This document shows positions 35,535-43,587 of a stretch of 64,000 nt of DNA, in pieces (the stretch's first letter is position 1; each line of letters opens with the position of its first letter). Both the position numbers and the translations under genes were made by a program. The stretch comes from Paenibacillus zeisoli (lineage in GTDB: Bacteria; Bacillota; Bacilli; Paenibacillales; Paenibacillaceae): contig NZ_RZNX01000006.1 in assembly GCF_003994465.1 (NCBI RefSeq), positions 124,001-188,000 on the forward strand. The letters run 5' to 3'. The notes beneath the pieces are model-generated. The model saw only the letters and a list, made by a program, of their open reading frames with translations. It had not been told where the DNA came from and made no database searches.

Positions 35535-36116
35535 ATGAGGGCCAATACTGATTATTTGCTTGAATATCGAGGTAAATCACGTGAATCCGTCATCGGAAGA
35601 TTCGAAGACATTCTTTTGCATAGCGACGGTTCGACAACTAAGATGTTGGAATTGATCGTAGGCGGCGAAGTAACGGTGGAGGTTCATGACCAGGAGTGGG
35701 TATTCCGCAGGGAGTTATTGCCCGAATTGCATTTTCCGATCGAAGACGCGGGTCCGTTTCTGCGCAGAGTAACCTCGCTCTATTATCAAAATGAAGTGAT
35801 TTCGACCAATCTTGTGTACGGCAATCCTCAGGTGCTAAGCGGCGCTCTCCAGGAACAGCTTATGAAAGGGAAGGTTCCTCTGGGCAAATTGATTAAAGAA
35901 ATGGAGTACCGCCGGCAGATTCTGTTCGCGGGCTATGAGGAACTAGGTCCTCATTCCCTTAATTACCATCCTTTTGTTTTCGACAGAGCCGAGTATCCTG
36001 TCAAGAAATATGTGATGATACGCGAAGGGAAGTGGTGGTTTTATCTTACGGAAGTATTTCATATGTCAACGATTCTGAACTACATGGTATCTGACTTGAA
36101 AGAAAATATAATCTGA
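35535..36116 (+). CDS. Chorismate pyruvate-lyase-like protein
   Basis: A 193-residue protein of the UbiC/DUF98 chorismate lyase fold. It has an N-terminal RFEDILLHSDGSTTKMLELI, the Arg-containing VFRRELLP (Arg58-59), the PLGKLIKEMEYRR helix (residues 115-127) and the C-terminal FYLTEVFHMS, whose Glu173 corresponds to the catalytic glutamate region TE-x-F of UbiC. UbiC converts chorismate to 4-hydroxybenzoate and pyruvate. The likely product here is 4-hydroxybenzoate, the aromatic starter for the glycosides of this cluster. It is preceded by GGAGGGATCGGAGA and follows the 742-residue gene by 31 bases. Confidence 0.82.
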   Translation: MRANTDYLLEYRGKSRESVIGRFEDILLHSDGSTTKMLELIVGGEVTVEVHDQEWVFRRELLPELHFPIEDAGPFLRRVTSLYYQNEVISTNLVYGNPQVLSGALQEQLMKGKVPLGKLIKEMEYRRQILFAGYEELGPHSLNYHPFVFDRAEYPVKKYVMIREGKWWFYLTEVFHMSTILNYMVSDLKENII

Positions 36117-36128
36117 GGAGGGATGGGC

Positions 36129-37139
36129 ATGAAATTCCTAGTGACGGGCGGAGCAGGATTTATCGGCGCGAATTTTCTGAATCGGTTTGTGCCGCAGCAC
36201 CCTGAGCATCGTTTTCTCAATGTGGATGCCATGACGTATGCGGGTAATAGTCAAAATTTAGAAGTGATCAGCGGACATCCGAATTACAGCTTCGAACAGA
36301 TCGATATTGCTGATCGGCGCGAGCTGGAATACGTATTTCGGGAGTATAACCCGGATACGATCGTCCATTTCGCCGCAGAAAGTCATGTAGATCGCAGCAT
36401 CGCAGACCCGGAAGCGTTTATTCGTACGAATATCATAGGGACTTTTCAACTGCTAGAGCTGGCGCGAATTAGTTGGCAAGCCGCTGGGCTACATCTGTTT
36501 CATCACGTCAGCACGGATGAAGTATACGGCTCTTTGGGCAAAGATGGTTATTTTACCGAAGAATCCCCCTATTCGCCGAACAGTCCGTATTCCGCTTCTA
36601 AAGCGAGCAGCGACCATCTGGTTCGCGCTTATTCGCATACGTACGGTTTGCCTGTAACGTTAACGAATTGCTCTAACAATTACGGTCCTTACCAGCATGG
36701 CGAAAAGCTGATCCCCACCGTGCTCCGCAAGCTGCTGCACGGAGAACCCGTGCCTATTTACGGCGATGGCAGCAATGTCAGGGACTGGCTTTATGTGGAA
36801 GACCATTGCGACGCTATCTGGCAAGTCATTCACAAGGGACGCCGAGGTGAGACCTATGTCGTCGGAGGCAATAACGAGAAGAGCAATTTGGAGCTGGCTC
36901 TGGAACTCTGCGAAATCGTGGCCGACTACACGGGCAGGGACGTGCAGGCGCTGCGGCAGCTGATTACCTTCGTTGCCGATCGGGCAGGCCATGACCAGCG
37001 CTATGCCATCCAAGCGACTAAAATAAAATCGGAGCTGGGCTGGGAACCTGCTCAATCGCTGACTAGCGGTTTGCGCAAAACCGTTGAGTGGTACTTGGCG
37101 AATCCCCTCCGTTTGCAAACGGAAGTGGTAGTCCAATGA
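36129..37139 (+). CDS. rmlB: dTDP-glucose 4,6-dehydratase
   Basis: A 336-residue extended SDR. It has the NAD motif GGAGFIGANF near the N-terminus, VHFAAESHVDRSI, STDEVYGSLG (Thr and Asp-Glu catalytic pair) and YSASKASSDHLVRAY (Tyr and Lys). It converts dTDP-glucose to dTDP-4-keto-6-deoxyglucose. ATG 36129 is favoured over ATG 36123, which abuts GAGGAGGG. The stop overlaps the rmlA start (ATGA). Neither rmlC nor rmlD is in the window, so the keto sugar is either used directly or finished by enzymes elsewhere. Confidence 0.95.
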   Translation: MKFLVTGGAGFIGANFLNRFVPQHPEHRFLNVDAMTYAGNSQNLEVISGHPNYSFEQIDIADRRELEYVFREYNPDTIVHFAAESHVDRSIADPEAFIRTNIIGTFQLLELARISWQAAGLHLFHHVSTDEVYGSLGKDGYFTEESPYSPNSPYSASKASSDHLVRAYSHTYGLPVTLTNCSNNYGPYQHGEKLIPTVLRKLLHGEPVPIYGDGSNVRDWLYVEDHCDAIWQVIHKGRRGETYVVGGNNEKSNLELALELCEIVADYTGRDVQALRQLITFVADRAGHDQRYAIQATKIKSELGWEPAQSLTSGLRKTVEWYLANPLRLQTEVVVQ

Positions 37140-38032
37140 AAGGTATTTTACTGGCGGGTGGGCAAGGGTCCCGGCTGTATCCGATCACAAGTTCAGCCAG
37201 CAAGCATCTGGCTTGCGTCTATGACAAACCGATGATTTATTATCCGCTTTCGACACTGATGCTTTCCGGCATCCGCGAAGTCGTGCTCATATCGACGCCG
37301 CACGATATTCCTATGTTTCAACGGCTTCTTGGCGACGGCTCTCGTCTGGGCATCCAAATTCATTATGAGGAGCAGGAGAAGCCAGAGGGAGTAGCCCAGG
37401 CTTTTCTAATCGCCGAGCCATACATTCGCGGGGAGTCCGTTTGTCTTATCTTAGGCGACAACATTTTTTATGGAAACGGGCTCGATACCCAGCTTCATGG
37501 CAAGCATAGCATGGGGGAAGGAGGTCTCGTATTCGGTTACTGGGTCAATGACCCCGAGCGCTACGGCGTAATCGAATTCGATGAAGACAAACGCATCGTC
37601 GGCATCGAAGAAAAGCCGAGCGAGCCCAAATCGAACTATGCGGTACCCGGTCTTTATTTTTACAGCAGCAGTGTGCTGGACATTGCCAAAACACTCGTTC
37701 CCTCGGCCAGAGGGGAGCTGGAAATTACCGACATTAACAAACATTATTTGCAGCAGCAGACGCTACAGGTCGAACTGCTTGGCAGAGGCATCGCCTGGTT
37801 GGATACGGGCACGCCGCAAAGCTTGCTGGAAGCTTCCAGCTTCGTGGCGGCGATTGAGAAAAGGCAAGGCTTGAAAATCGCCTGCCTGGAGGAAATCGCC
37901 TATCGCATGGGATACATCACGCTATCGCAATTGGAATCCAATATCCAGCGTATGCCCAAAAGCGAGTACAAGGAGTACTTGCTGAAATTGTTCCTCCATG
38001 AATTTGCTGCCGACAGACATTTTGTAACCTGA
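37136..38032 (+). CDS. rmlA: Glucose-1-phosphate thymidylyltransferase
   Basis: A 298-residue nucleotidyltransferase. The N-terminal LLAGGQGSRLYPITSSASKH is the activated-phosphate site, followed by KPMIYYPLSTLMLSGI, LGDNIFYGNGL, and EEKPSEPKSNYAVPGLYFY. Length and motifs match RmlA rather than RmlA2-like short forms. It makes dTDP-glucose from glucose 1-phosphate and dTTP, feeding RmlB. The ATG at 37136 overlaps the rmlB stop, so the pair is coupled. Confidence 0.95.
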   Translation: MKGILLAGGQGSRLYPITSSASKHLACVYDKPMIYYPLSTLMLSGIREVVLISTPHDIPMFQRLLGDGSRLGIQIHYEEQEKPEGVAQAFLIAEPYIRGESVCLILGDNIFYGNGLDTQLHGKHSMGEGGLVFGYWVNDPERYGVIEFDEDKRIVGIEEKPSEPKSNYAVPGLYFYSSSVLDIAKTLVPSARGELEITDINKHYLQQQTLQVELLGRGIAWLDTGTPQSLLEASSFVAAIEKRQGLKIACLEEIAYRMGYITLSQLESNIQRMPKSEYKEYLLKLFLHEFAADRHFVT

Positions 38033-38101
38033 TTCGATGGTGTAAGGAACGGGTGCTGTTTTGAAGGATTGCCATTATTACAAACGGGGAGAGTAGGAAT
38101 C

Positions 38102-39286
38102 ATGGCTAAAGTGTTAAGTTTGTATTTCTTAATTATGTTCGTCATCGGAACGGACACCTTTCTGATCTCGCCATTGCTACCGACGCTGCGAAGCGAGTTC
38201 GGGGTCAGCATTCAAGCTTCCGGTTGGATGATGGGAGCCTATTCAGTAGGATACGCACTGTTTGCCCTTCTGGCCGGACCGCTTTCCGACGGCTGGAACC
38301 GTCGCAAGGTAATGATTTACGGGATGCTTGGTTTCGCTATATCGACCTTTCTGTGCGGGTTTGCTTTTGACTTTTGGTCGATGTTCGCGTTTCGCGCCTT
38401 GGCGGGCATCAGCGCCGCCTTTACTTCGCCGCAGGTATGGGCGACGATCCCGATGCTCGTGAAGCCGAATAAAATCGTCAAGTCAATGGGGATAGCGACA
38501 GCTGGTCTCGCCGTTTCCCAGACGCTTGGGGTGCCTATCGGCACATACTTGGCCGTAGGATCGTGGCATTTGCCTTTCTTCATCATTGGCGGTTTCTCGG
38601 TACTACTGCTGATTTTAATTCTTATTTTCGTTCCGGACTTCAAACCAGCCGTTACCGGCAAACAGCCTTCAATCGGCGGTCGCTACTTGACCTTGCTGCG
38701 GGAAGGCAAAGCGCAAAAGTCATTTTTTGCCTATTTGATGTTCCAAACCGGAAACTTCGCCGCTTTCACATTTATGGGAACGTGGCTGGCCGACAAGTTC
38801 GGCATGAACATTACCGAGATCGGCTCCGTGCTGATTTTTCTGGGACTAGGCAACATTGTCGGCAGCTTTTTCGGCAGCCGCGTCGTGGAGAAATGGGGTC
38901 GTCATGTCGTTCTTCCGCTTGGCATTACGCTGATGCTTGTGCTTTATGCGGCGCTGAACTTTGCCCCTTCCGGCATCGCAGTCAAGGGCTTATATTTCTT
39001 CATATATATGATCGCGGGCACGATCTTTCCTGTTATGATGTCGCTGCTGCAGACGTTGTCGGCCACGGCGCGGGGAACGATTGCTTCCCTTTCGAATGCG
39101 GTAATGTACACGGCTACAACGATCGGAGCCTATGTGGCTGGGCTGCTGTATGCCTCTTTCCACGGATTCACCGCAGTGATCGTCTTTACGGCCATTTGCT
39201 ATTTCTTGTCGATTCTGTTATGGGTCAACAGCCGGGTAGCACTAGTGGACAAACGAACCGGGGAAACCGCGCAGGGGTTAAATTAA
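38102..39286 (+). CDS. MFS exporter, second of two related copies in the cluster
   Basis: A 394-residue, 12-helix MFS protein. GTDTFLISPLLPTL in helix 1 and TSPQVWATI in helix 4 parallel the earlier copy at 32035 (GCDTFLVSPLLPKL, ISPQVWALI), which indicates paralogy. Motif A is GPLSDGWNRRKV. ATG 38102, with AGTAGGAATC upstream, is preferred to an upstream in-frame ATG. It lies 70 bases after rmlA and ends the operon before a terminator. Two exporters in one operon suggest two export steps or substrate variants. Confidence 0.88.
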   Translation: MAKVLSLYFLIMFVIGTDTFLISPLLPTLRSEFGVSIQASGWMMGAYSVGYALFALLAGPLSDGWNRRKVMIYGMLGFAISTFLCGFAFDFWSMFAFRALAGISAAFTSPQVWATIPMLVKPNKIVKSMGIATAGLAVSQTLGVPIGTYLAVGSWHLPFFIIGGFSVLLLILILIFVPDFKPAVTGKQPSIGGRYLTLLREGKAQKSFFAYLMFQTGNFAAFTFMGTWLADKFGMNITEIGSVLIFLGLGNIVGSFFGSRVVEKWGRHVVLPLGITLMLVLYAALNFAPSGIAVKGLYFFIYMIAGTIFPVMMSLLQTLSATARGTIASLSNAVMYTATTIGAYVAGLLYASFHGFTAVIVFTAICYFLSILLWVNSRVALVDKRTGETAQGLN

Positions 39287-39300
39287 GCGTAGGACTGAAG

Positions 39301-39330
39301 GCCGTCAGGAATGCTCCTGGCGGCTTTTTG
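39301..39330 (+). terminator. Terminator ending the biosynthetic operon
   Basis: GCCGTCAGGA pairs with TCCTGGCGGC (one G-T pair) around ATGC, followed by TTTTTG. Confidence 0.85.
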
Positions 39331-39430
39331 TGCAGTTGGCAGGGATCGTACAAATGGGCGAAGTTCTTACCCGCATATACCTAGAGAAAAACTTTTCGAT
39401 TAATTCGAGGGTTTATTTTTTTGTTTGAAA

Positions 39431-39446
39431 TGTGAATGGTGTCACA
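39431..39446. promoter_or_regulatory. Fnr/Crp-type box
   Basis: TGTGA-ATGGTG-TCACA matches the Bacillus Fnr consensus exactly. No ORF lies downstream before a terminator at 39526-39548, so a small RNA is possible. Confidence 0.55.
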
Positions 39447-39525
39447 TACGTGGATGAACAACCGTTCCATGCTTCTGTGAATATTTGAAATATCATTTCT
39501 TAAAGCAGCTGTGAAAAGTAAACCA

Positions 39526-39548
39526 AAAAAGCGGCATCTCCGCTTTTT
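39526..39548. terminator. Bidirectional terminator in the boundary region
   Basis: The 9-base stem AAAAAGCGG/CCGCTTTTT with a CATCT loop has flanking A and T runs on both strands. Confidence 0.75.
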
Positions 39549-39858
39549 CCTCACCAATCTCTTATGGAGCCTGGAGGTACACTTGCATGGCAACCCCTAT
39601 AGGGATGTCCGAATCTCGATTTAAATGGCTGACGAAGCGTTCTCGACGAGGCCTCTTAGCGGTAGATTCAGACCCGTGCTCCTGAACTTGAAGCTATTCC
39701 TCGAAGTCTTCTTCCGCACGGGCGAACCCTCAGGGGTTCTCACAAATTTAGCGTTTAACCGGAGAGGCAGCCAAGGAACTGAAATCTATCGGAGTAAATA
39801 GCTATTCTCGCATGTTCGAAGATCCCTCAGTCCGTGTCAGCATATGGAATACTTAAGA

Positions 39859-40611
39859 TCAGAGTTTTTTTATCGGCCAGAAAAGAACATCAAGCCGCTC
39901 TGTAAATGTAAGAACAGAAGGTTCCCGGTCATGTTCCAGACCCAGTGATTTAGTTAAGGTATTATTCTTTATCTCAAGCTCGGCTTCTTGTAGTGGCCAT
40001 GGAAGGTGATGAATTTCACCGCTATACAAATGTCCTTTCGAGTCTGTCGTGAACAGGCAGTATCTTTCAGTGAGCCAGTGGGTAAGCGTACCGGGCCCAG
40101 CATGAAAGATTGAATCGGACAAGGGTCTATAATATCCAATGAACTCCATTTTCTGCCTATCTGAGGCATGTCTTGTGCTTCTGTATTGAATGGAGTGATC
40201 CACAAATTGCGCGTGCATCTTGGCGTGATGATATGGGAGGTGGGCAAGTGTTCGGGCGGCGATAACAGCTAATGGATTGGAGGCCTCCAAAGTCAGAAAT
40301 AAGACGCCAGGTTTGCCGTGATACTCAGTGTATGTTCGAACATTTAATTCAAGAAAACGGCGGGTAAATGGAACCGGGGGGATTCCTCTTAGACGGAGTG
40401 GATCAACCCAAAATGGGGAAACACTTATCCACGGCCTGCCTTCCCACTGCTGCAGCTTAAGTCCAGGTGGAATATAAGGAAGCAAATCAGCCTCATGGAC
40501 GGGCCAGTGAGCGAATAACAAATGCCTCCACACTTGTTTCATTACCCAAGGTCCCTCCGGTAATGGAATAGGACGATGTTCTGTATGACTAAGAATTGTA
40601 CGGTTGTTCAC
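39859..40611 (-). CDS. DUF2071 family protein, YqjF-like
   Basis: A 250-residue protein of the DUF2071/YqjF family, whose function is unknown. Characteristic stretches are HLLFAHWPVHEADLLPYIPP, SVSPFWVDPLRLRGIPPVP, LNVRTYTEYHGKPGVLFLTL and FHAGPGTLTHWLTERYCLFT. The start is GTG 40611, preceded by AAGGAGG seven bases upstream. It stands alone, reading back toward the boundary region. The family is often found as single genes in Bacillales, with an acetoacetate-decarboxylase-like fold suggested by homology. No substrate can be named. Confidence 0.9.
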   Translation of the reverse strand: MNNRTILSHTEHRPIPLPEGPWVMKQVWRHLLFAHWPVHEADLLPYIPPGLKLQQWEGRPWISVSPFWVDPLRLRGIPPVPFTRRFLELNVRTYTEYHGKPGVLFLTLEASNPLAVIAARTLAHLPYHHAKMHAQFVDHSIQYRSTRHASDRQKMEFIGYYRPLSDSIFHAGPGTLTHWLTERYCLFTTDSKGHLYSGEIHHLPWPLQEAELEIKNNTLTKSLGLEHDREPSVLTFTERLDVLFWPIKKL

Positions 40612-40696
40612 AATATTACCTCCTTAAAGATGCATCGTTGAATTATCTTATATTACCCATCTCAGTCTGAACGCGCAGGAGACTTCACCAAACCAT

Positions 40697-40816
40697 ATTT
40701 GTCTCAGTCCTCAATGCGGGTTCGCATCGACAGAAGAAGGGAATATCTTGACTGAAGAACAGCAGTGGGAGAAGCTGGCCTTTATCAAGGAGATTGCCGA
40801 CGAAATCTGGAAGTAG
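40697..40816 (+). pseudogene. 3' remnant of a cobalamin-independent methionine-synthase-like gene
   Basis: An open segment ending at TAG 40814-40816 encodes ICLSPQCGFAS, then TEEGNILTEEQQWEKLAFIK, then EIADEIWK. The CGFAS core with the E-G-N and E-x-x-W-x-K-L pattern is the typical C-terminus of YxjG/YxjH-type MetE-like proteins. Only about the last 40 residues remain; upstream sequence is the promoter side of the divergent DUF2071 gene, with no related sequence. A terminator follows at once, so the 3' end of the ancestral gene survived a deletion or rearrangement. Confidence 0.7.
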
Positions 40817-40822
40817 AAAAAG

Positions 40823-40866
40823 AGACTGCCTCAAGTGCCTTCTGCTTGATGAGCAGTCTTTTTTTG
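40823..40866 (+). terminator. Terminator of the MetE-like remnant
   Basis: AGACTGC pairs with GCAGTCT, TCAAG with CTTGA inside, followed by T7. Confidence 0.75.
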
Positions 40867-40923
40867 GGTTAGTCCAAATGAGGGTATAATATATAAGCAG
40901 AAGATCACACTACAAGGGCAAAT

Positions 40924-40944
40924 CACTAATTTGCAGAATTAGTG
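40924..40944 (+). promoter_or_regulatory. Hairpin in the selO leader
   Basis: CACTAATT and AATTAGTG form an 8-base stem with a TGCAG loop, about 30 bases before the selO start. TATAAT lies upstream at 40885-40890. The role is unknown. Confidence 0.4.
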
Positions 40945-40973
40945 TATTAGAATGCCTTAAGAAGGAGATACAC

Positions 40974-42449
40974 ATGACGGAGAAAAAAGCGAATCCAGGG
41001 GCTGGATGGAATCTGGACAACAGTTATGCTCGTCTGCCCGAGTCCTTGTTCTCGGAAGTCAACCCGACCCCTGTTCAGGCGCCCGGGTTAGTCGTAGTCA
41101 ATGGCCCGCTTGCAGATGCCCTGGGCTTGAAGCTTCAGGTTCTGCAGACTGAGGAAGGGGTAGCGGAACTTGCCGGTAACCAGATTCCTTCCGGAGCTTT
41201 GCCTATTGCTGAGGCTTACGCGGGGCACCAATTTGGGAATTTTACCAAGCTTGGAGATGGACGGGCTGTACTTCTTGGTGAACAGATTACTCCGGCAGGT
41301 GAGCGCTACGATATTCAGCTGAAGGGCTCGGGCAGAACGCCGTACTCCCGCCGCGGAGATGGACGGGCAGCTCTCGGGCCGATGCTGCGGGAGTACATTA
41401 TCAGTGAAGCCATGCATGCGCTTGGAATTCCAACTACGCGGAGCCTGGCGGTAGTGACAACAGGTGAGCCTGTATATCGGGAGACGGAGCAGCCTGGCGC
41501 AGTGCTAACCCGCGTTGCAGCCAGTCATCTTCGGGTAGGCACCTTTCAGTATGCTGCGGCCTGGGGCACATCTGGCGAGCTTCAAGCCTTGGCGGACTAT
41601 ACAATACAGAGGCATTATCCTGCAGTTGGAACAGATGATAGCCAGTACCTGAGCTTGCTTCAGGAAGTGGTTAAGCGGCAGGCCGAGCTGATCGCAAAGT
41701 GGCAGCTAGTGGGTTTTATCCATGGGGTCATGAATACGGATAATATGGCACTCAGCGGAGAGAGTATCGACTTCGGGCCGTGTGCCTTCATGGATTCTTA
41801 TGACCCGGAGACCGTTTTCAGTTCCATTGACCTGCATGGGCGTTATGCCTACGGCAACCAGCCGCAGATTGCTGCATGGAACCTTGCGAGGTTCGCCGAG
41901 ACTCTGCTTCCGCTGCTGCACAGCGACCGGGAGGAAGCGGTGCGCCTGGCTGAAGCCGAGATTTATAATTTTAGAGAGTTATATCATGGTCACTGGATGG
42001 CTGGGATGAGAGGCAAGCTGGGAATCTTAAATGCAGAGCCCGAAGATGAGACACTAATTCAAGAGCTTCTTGATATGATGAAGAAATATGGTGCTGATTA
42101 CACCAATACCTTCCGGGCCTTTACAATAGGCAAGCAAGAGGAGAATCCCCTCTACGGCACAGAGGATTTTGCCGGATGGCAGGAGAAGTGGCAGGCAAGG
42201 CTGGACAGACAGCCGGGAGACAGGGCCGCTTCACAAAAACGGATGCGAAGCAGCAATCCGGCTGTGATCCCGCGCAACCACCGGGTTGAGGAAGCCCTCC
42301 AGGCGGCTGTAGCCCACGGAGATTACAGTGTGATGGAGCGGCTGCTCAAGGTTCTTGGGGATCCCTTCTCCTATTCCTCTGACCAGCTTGAGTACACCAC
42401 GCTGCCTGAACCTACGAACCGTCCTTACCGTACCTTTTGCGGTACCTGA
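40974..42449 (+). CDS. selO: Protein adenylyltransferase SelO (YdiU/UPF0061)
   Basis: A 491-residue SelO pseudokinase-fold enzyme, which transfers AMP rather than phosphate to protein Ser, Thr or Tyr. Seen here are [37 protein letters not shown] with Lys117, [10 protein letters not shown] with Asp256 and Asn257, and IDFGP with Asp266; the spacing matches the Escherichia coli catalytic residues. The C-terminus ends TFCGT, a conserved Cys near the end that is Sec in eukaryotes. SelO links redox stress to protein AMPylation. A very strong ribosome site (AAGAAGGAGATA) precedes ATG. It is monocistronic with a terminator. Confidence 0.93.
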   Translation: MTEKKANPGAGWNLDNSYARLPESLFSEVNPTPVQAPGLVVVNGPLADALGLKLQVLQTEEGVAELAGNQIPSGALPIAEAYAGHQFGNFTKLGDGRAVLLGEQITPAGERYDIQLKGSGRTPYSRRGDGRAALGPMLREYIISEAMHALGIPTTRSLAVVTTGEPVYRETEQPGAVLTRVAASHLRVGTFQYAAAWGTSGELQALADYTIQRHYPAVGTDDSQYLSLLQEVVKRQAELIAKWQLVGFIHGVMNTDNMALSGESIDFGPCAFMDSYDPETVFSSIDLHGRYAYGNQPQIAAWNLARFAETLLPLLHSDREEAVRLAEAEIYNFRELYHGHWMAGMRGKLGILNAEPEDETLIQELLDMMKKYGADYTNTFRAFTIGKQEENPLYGTEDFAGWQEKWQARLDRQPGDRAASQKRMRSSNPAVIPRNHRVEEALQAAVAHGDYSVMERLLKVLGDPFSYSSDQLEYTTLPEPTNRPYRTFCGT

Positions 42450-42480
42450 ACATAAGGCGGACCCTGAGGGATACAACACC

Positions 42481-42517
42481 AAAAAGCACCTCCAACTCGC
42501 AGTTGAAGGTGCTTTTT
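42481..42517. terminator. Terminator between selO and fnr
   Basis: AAAAAGCACCT pairs with AGGTGCTTTTT and CAACT with AGTTG inside, one mismatch between. It suits both convergent genes. Confidence 0.85.
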
Positions 42518-42608
42518 GGTATAGCTATGACCTTGTATTCGCAGACGAACGAACTTTGGATGAGACCGGACCTTAAGGAACAAGAAGAGTTGCAAAACAT
42601 GTCTATAT

Positions 42609-43343
42609 CTACACTCTGCAAATATGTGCCGGACAGTTATCGCAGTGACACACGTCACGAAGGTGCTCAAGATCGTAGATCACAATATGACCTTCTTCGA
42701 TGTCAATGATCCCGTCTTTCTTCAGATCACTAAGCATACGATTCACACTTTCACGAGTGGCTCCAATCATATCCGACATCTCGGTGTTGTTAATCTTGAT
42801 CGACAGGCGGCGATGCTTGCCGTGAGCTTGGCCGTACGAGTTGTTCAGACGGATGAGCAGGGAGCAGAGTGCTCCAGTCTTCCCGAACATCAGAAGGTCG
42901 CGCATCTTCGTCTGAGTGAGCATGTGGGTCATTCCCTGCCAGCGCATGAATTCCACAGCCAGGTCACCATGCTGCCAGAGCAGGACTTCAAGGTCTTTGC
43001 GCTGAATAACACCCACTTCACAATTCTCAAGCGCTTCCGCACTAAGCATATGAACGGATTCGGACAATACATCCCCATAACCGATAAGATCGCCTTTGTT
43101 ATGAAGATACAGGGTGAACTCTTTGCCGTCGTCCGCTGATTTCGTTACTTTGATACGGCCGCTGCGAACATAGTACAGGTAATCCGCGGTGTCACCTTCC
43201 CAGAATAGGTTGGAGCCTTTGTGAACATTCTTGGGATACATAATGCTTGTAAGCCTATCAAAATTCTCCTCCGAAAAAAACTGCCGAATCCCCTGTGCCT
43301 GATCTTGGGTCGCTACTTCTCTTCCTAGTTGTTTGGTCATCAT
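42609..43343 (-). CDS. fnr: Fnr-type anaerobic transcriptional regulator with C-terminal Fe-S cysteines
   Basis: A 244-residue Crp/Fnr protein. The cyclic-nucleotide-like beta barrel (about 20-140) leads into a dimer helix and a winged helix with NTEMSDMIGATRESVNRMLS (about 190-209). The C-terminus is CHCDNCPAHIC: Cys234, Cys237 and Cys242 have the C-x2-C-x4-C spacing of Bacillus subtilis Fnr, whose [4Fe-4S] cluster is at the C-terminus, with an extra Cys232. It should sense oxygen and activate anaerobic genes. Divergent acyltransferase and downstream doxX promoters carry TGTGA-N6-TCACA type boxes. Confidence 0.9.
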   Translation of the reverse strand: MMTKQLGREVATQDQAQGIRQFFSEENFDRLTSIMYPKNVHKGSNLFWEGDTADYLYYVRSGRIKVTKSADDGKEFTLYLHNKGDLIGYGDVLSESVHMLSAEALENCEVGVIQRKDLEVLLWQHGDLAVEFMRWQGMTHMLTQTKMRDLLMFGKTGALCSLLIRLNNSYGQAHGKHRRLSIKINNTEMSDMIGATRESVNRMLSDLKKDGIIDIEEGHIVIYDLEHLRDVCHCDNCPAHICRV

Positions 43344-43448
43344 CCGTTCGTCCTCCTTGTATTTCGTCTGAATTCATCATATCGTGATCTTCGATTTATC
43401 GTTATCAGGGAAACCACTGATCTTTATGCAGAAATCCCCTGATAAAAC

Positions 43449-43514
43449 TATGAGGTTGATCACAGGTAGGCTGTGACTTCAATCATATTGCAGGTCTACA
43501 GCGTTTGTTACACT
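43449..43514 (+). promoter_or_regulatory. Fnr-type promoter of the acyltransferase gene
   Basis: TGTGACTTCAATCATA (43472-43487) is a near-match to TGTGA-N6-TCACA. TATGAGGTTGATCACA (43449-43464) is a second near-match. A -10-like TACACT is at 43509-43514 with no -35. The centre-to-minus-10 distance is 29.5 bases, the same as at 46038. Confidence 0.65.
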
Positions 43515-43587
43515 CCGGGTATAGGAGGCTTGGAAGAAGAGATAAAGAGAAAATCCTCTTCCAGGAAGAGAAACGGAGACATGACAA

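Larger units (their letters stand above)
39331..39858. other. Gene-poor boundary region with an Fnr box and a terminator
   Basis: No convincing gene is present. At 39431-39446, TGTGAATGGTGTCACA is a perfect Fnr/Crp-type TGTGA-N6-TCACA box. At 39526-39548, AAAAAGCGG-CATCT-CCGCTTTTT is a strong bidirectional terminator, about 90 bases further on. At 39752-39856, an open segment ends in SYSRMFEDPSVRVSIWNT but has no start and no recognised family; it may be a gene remnant. The region separates the biosynthetic operon from conserved genes. Confidence 0.5.

Noticed and set aside
36129..38032. Complete dTDP-rhamnose pathway
   Set aside because: Only rmlA and rmlB are here; rmlC and rmlD are not in the window.
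39331..39858. Insertion-sequence remnant at the cluster edge
   Set aside because: No transposase similarity or terminal inverted repeats could be recognised; described only as a gene-poor region.
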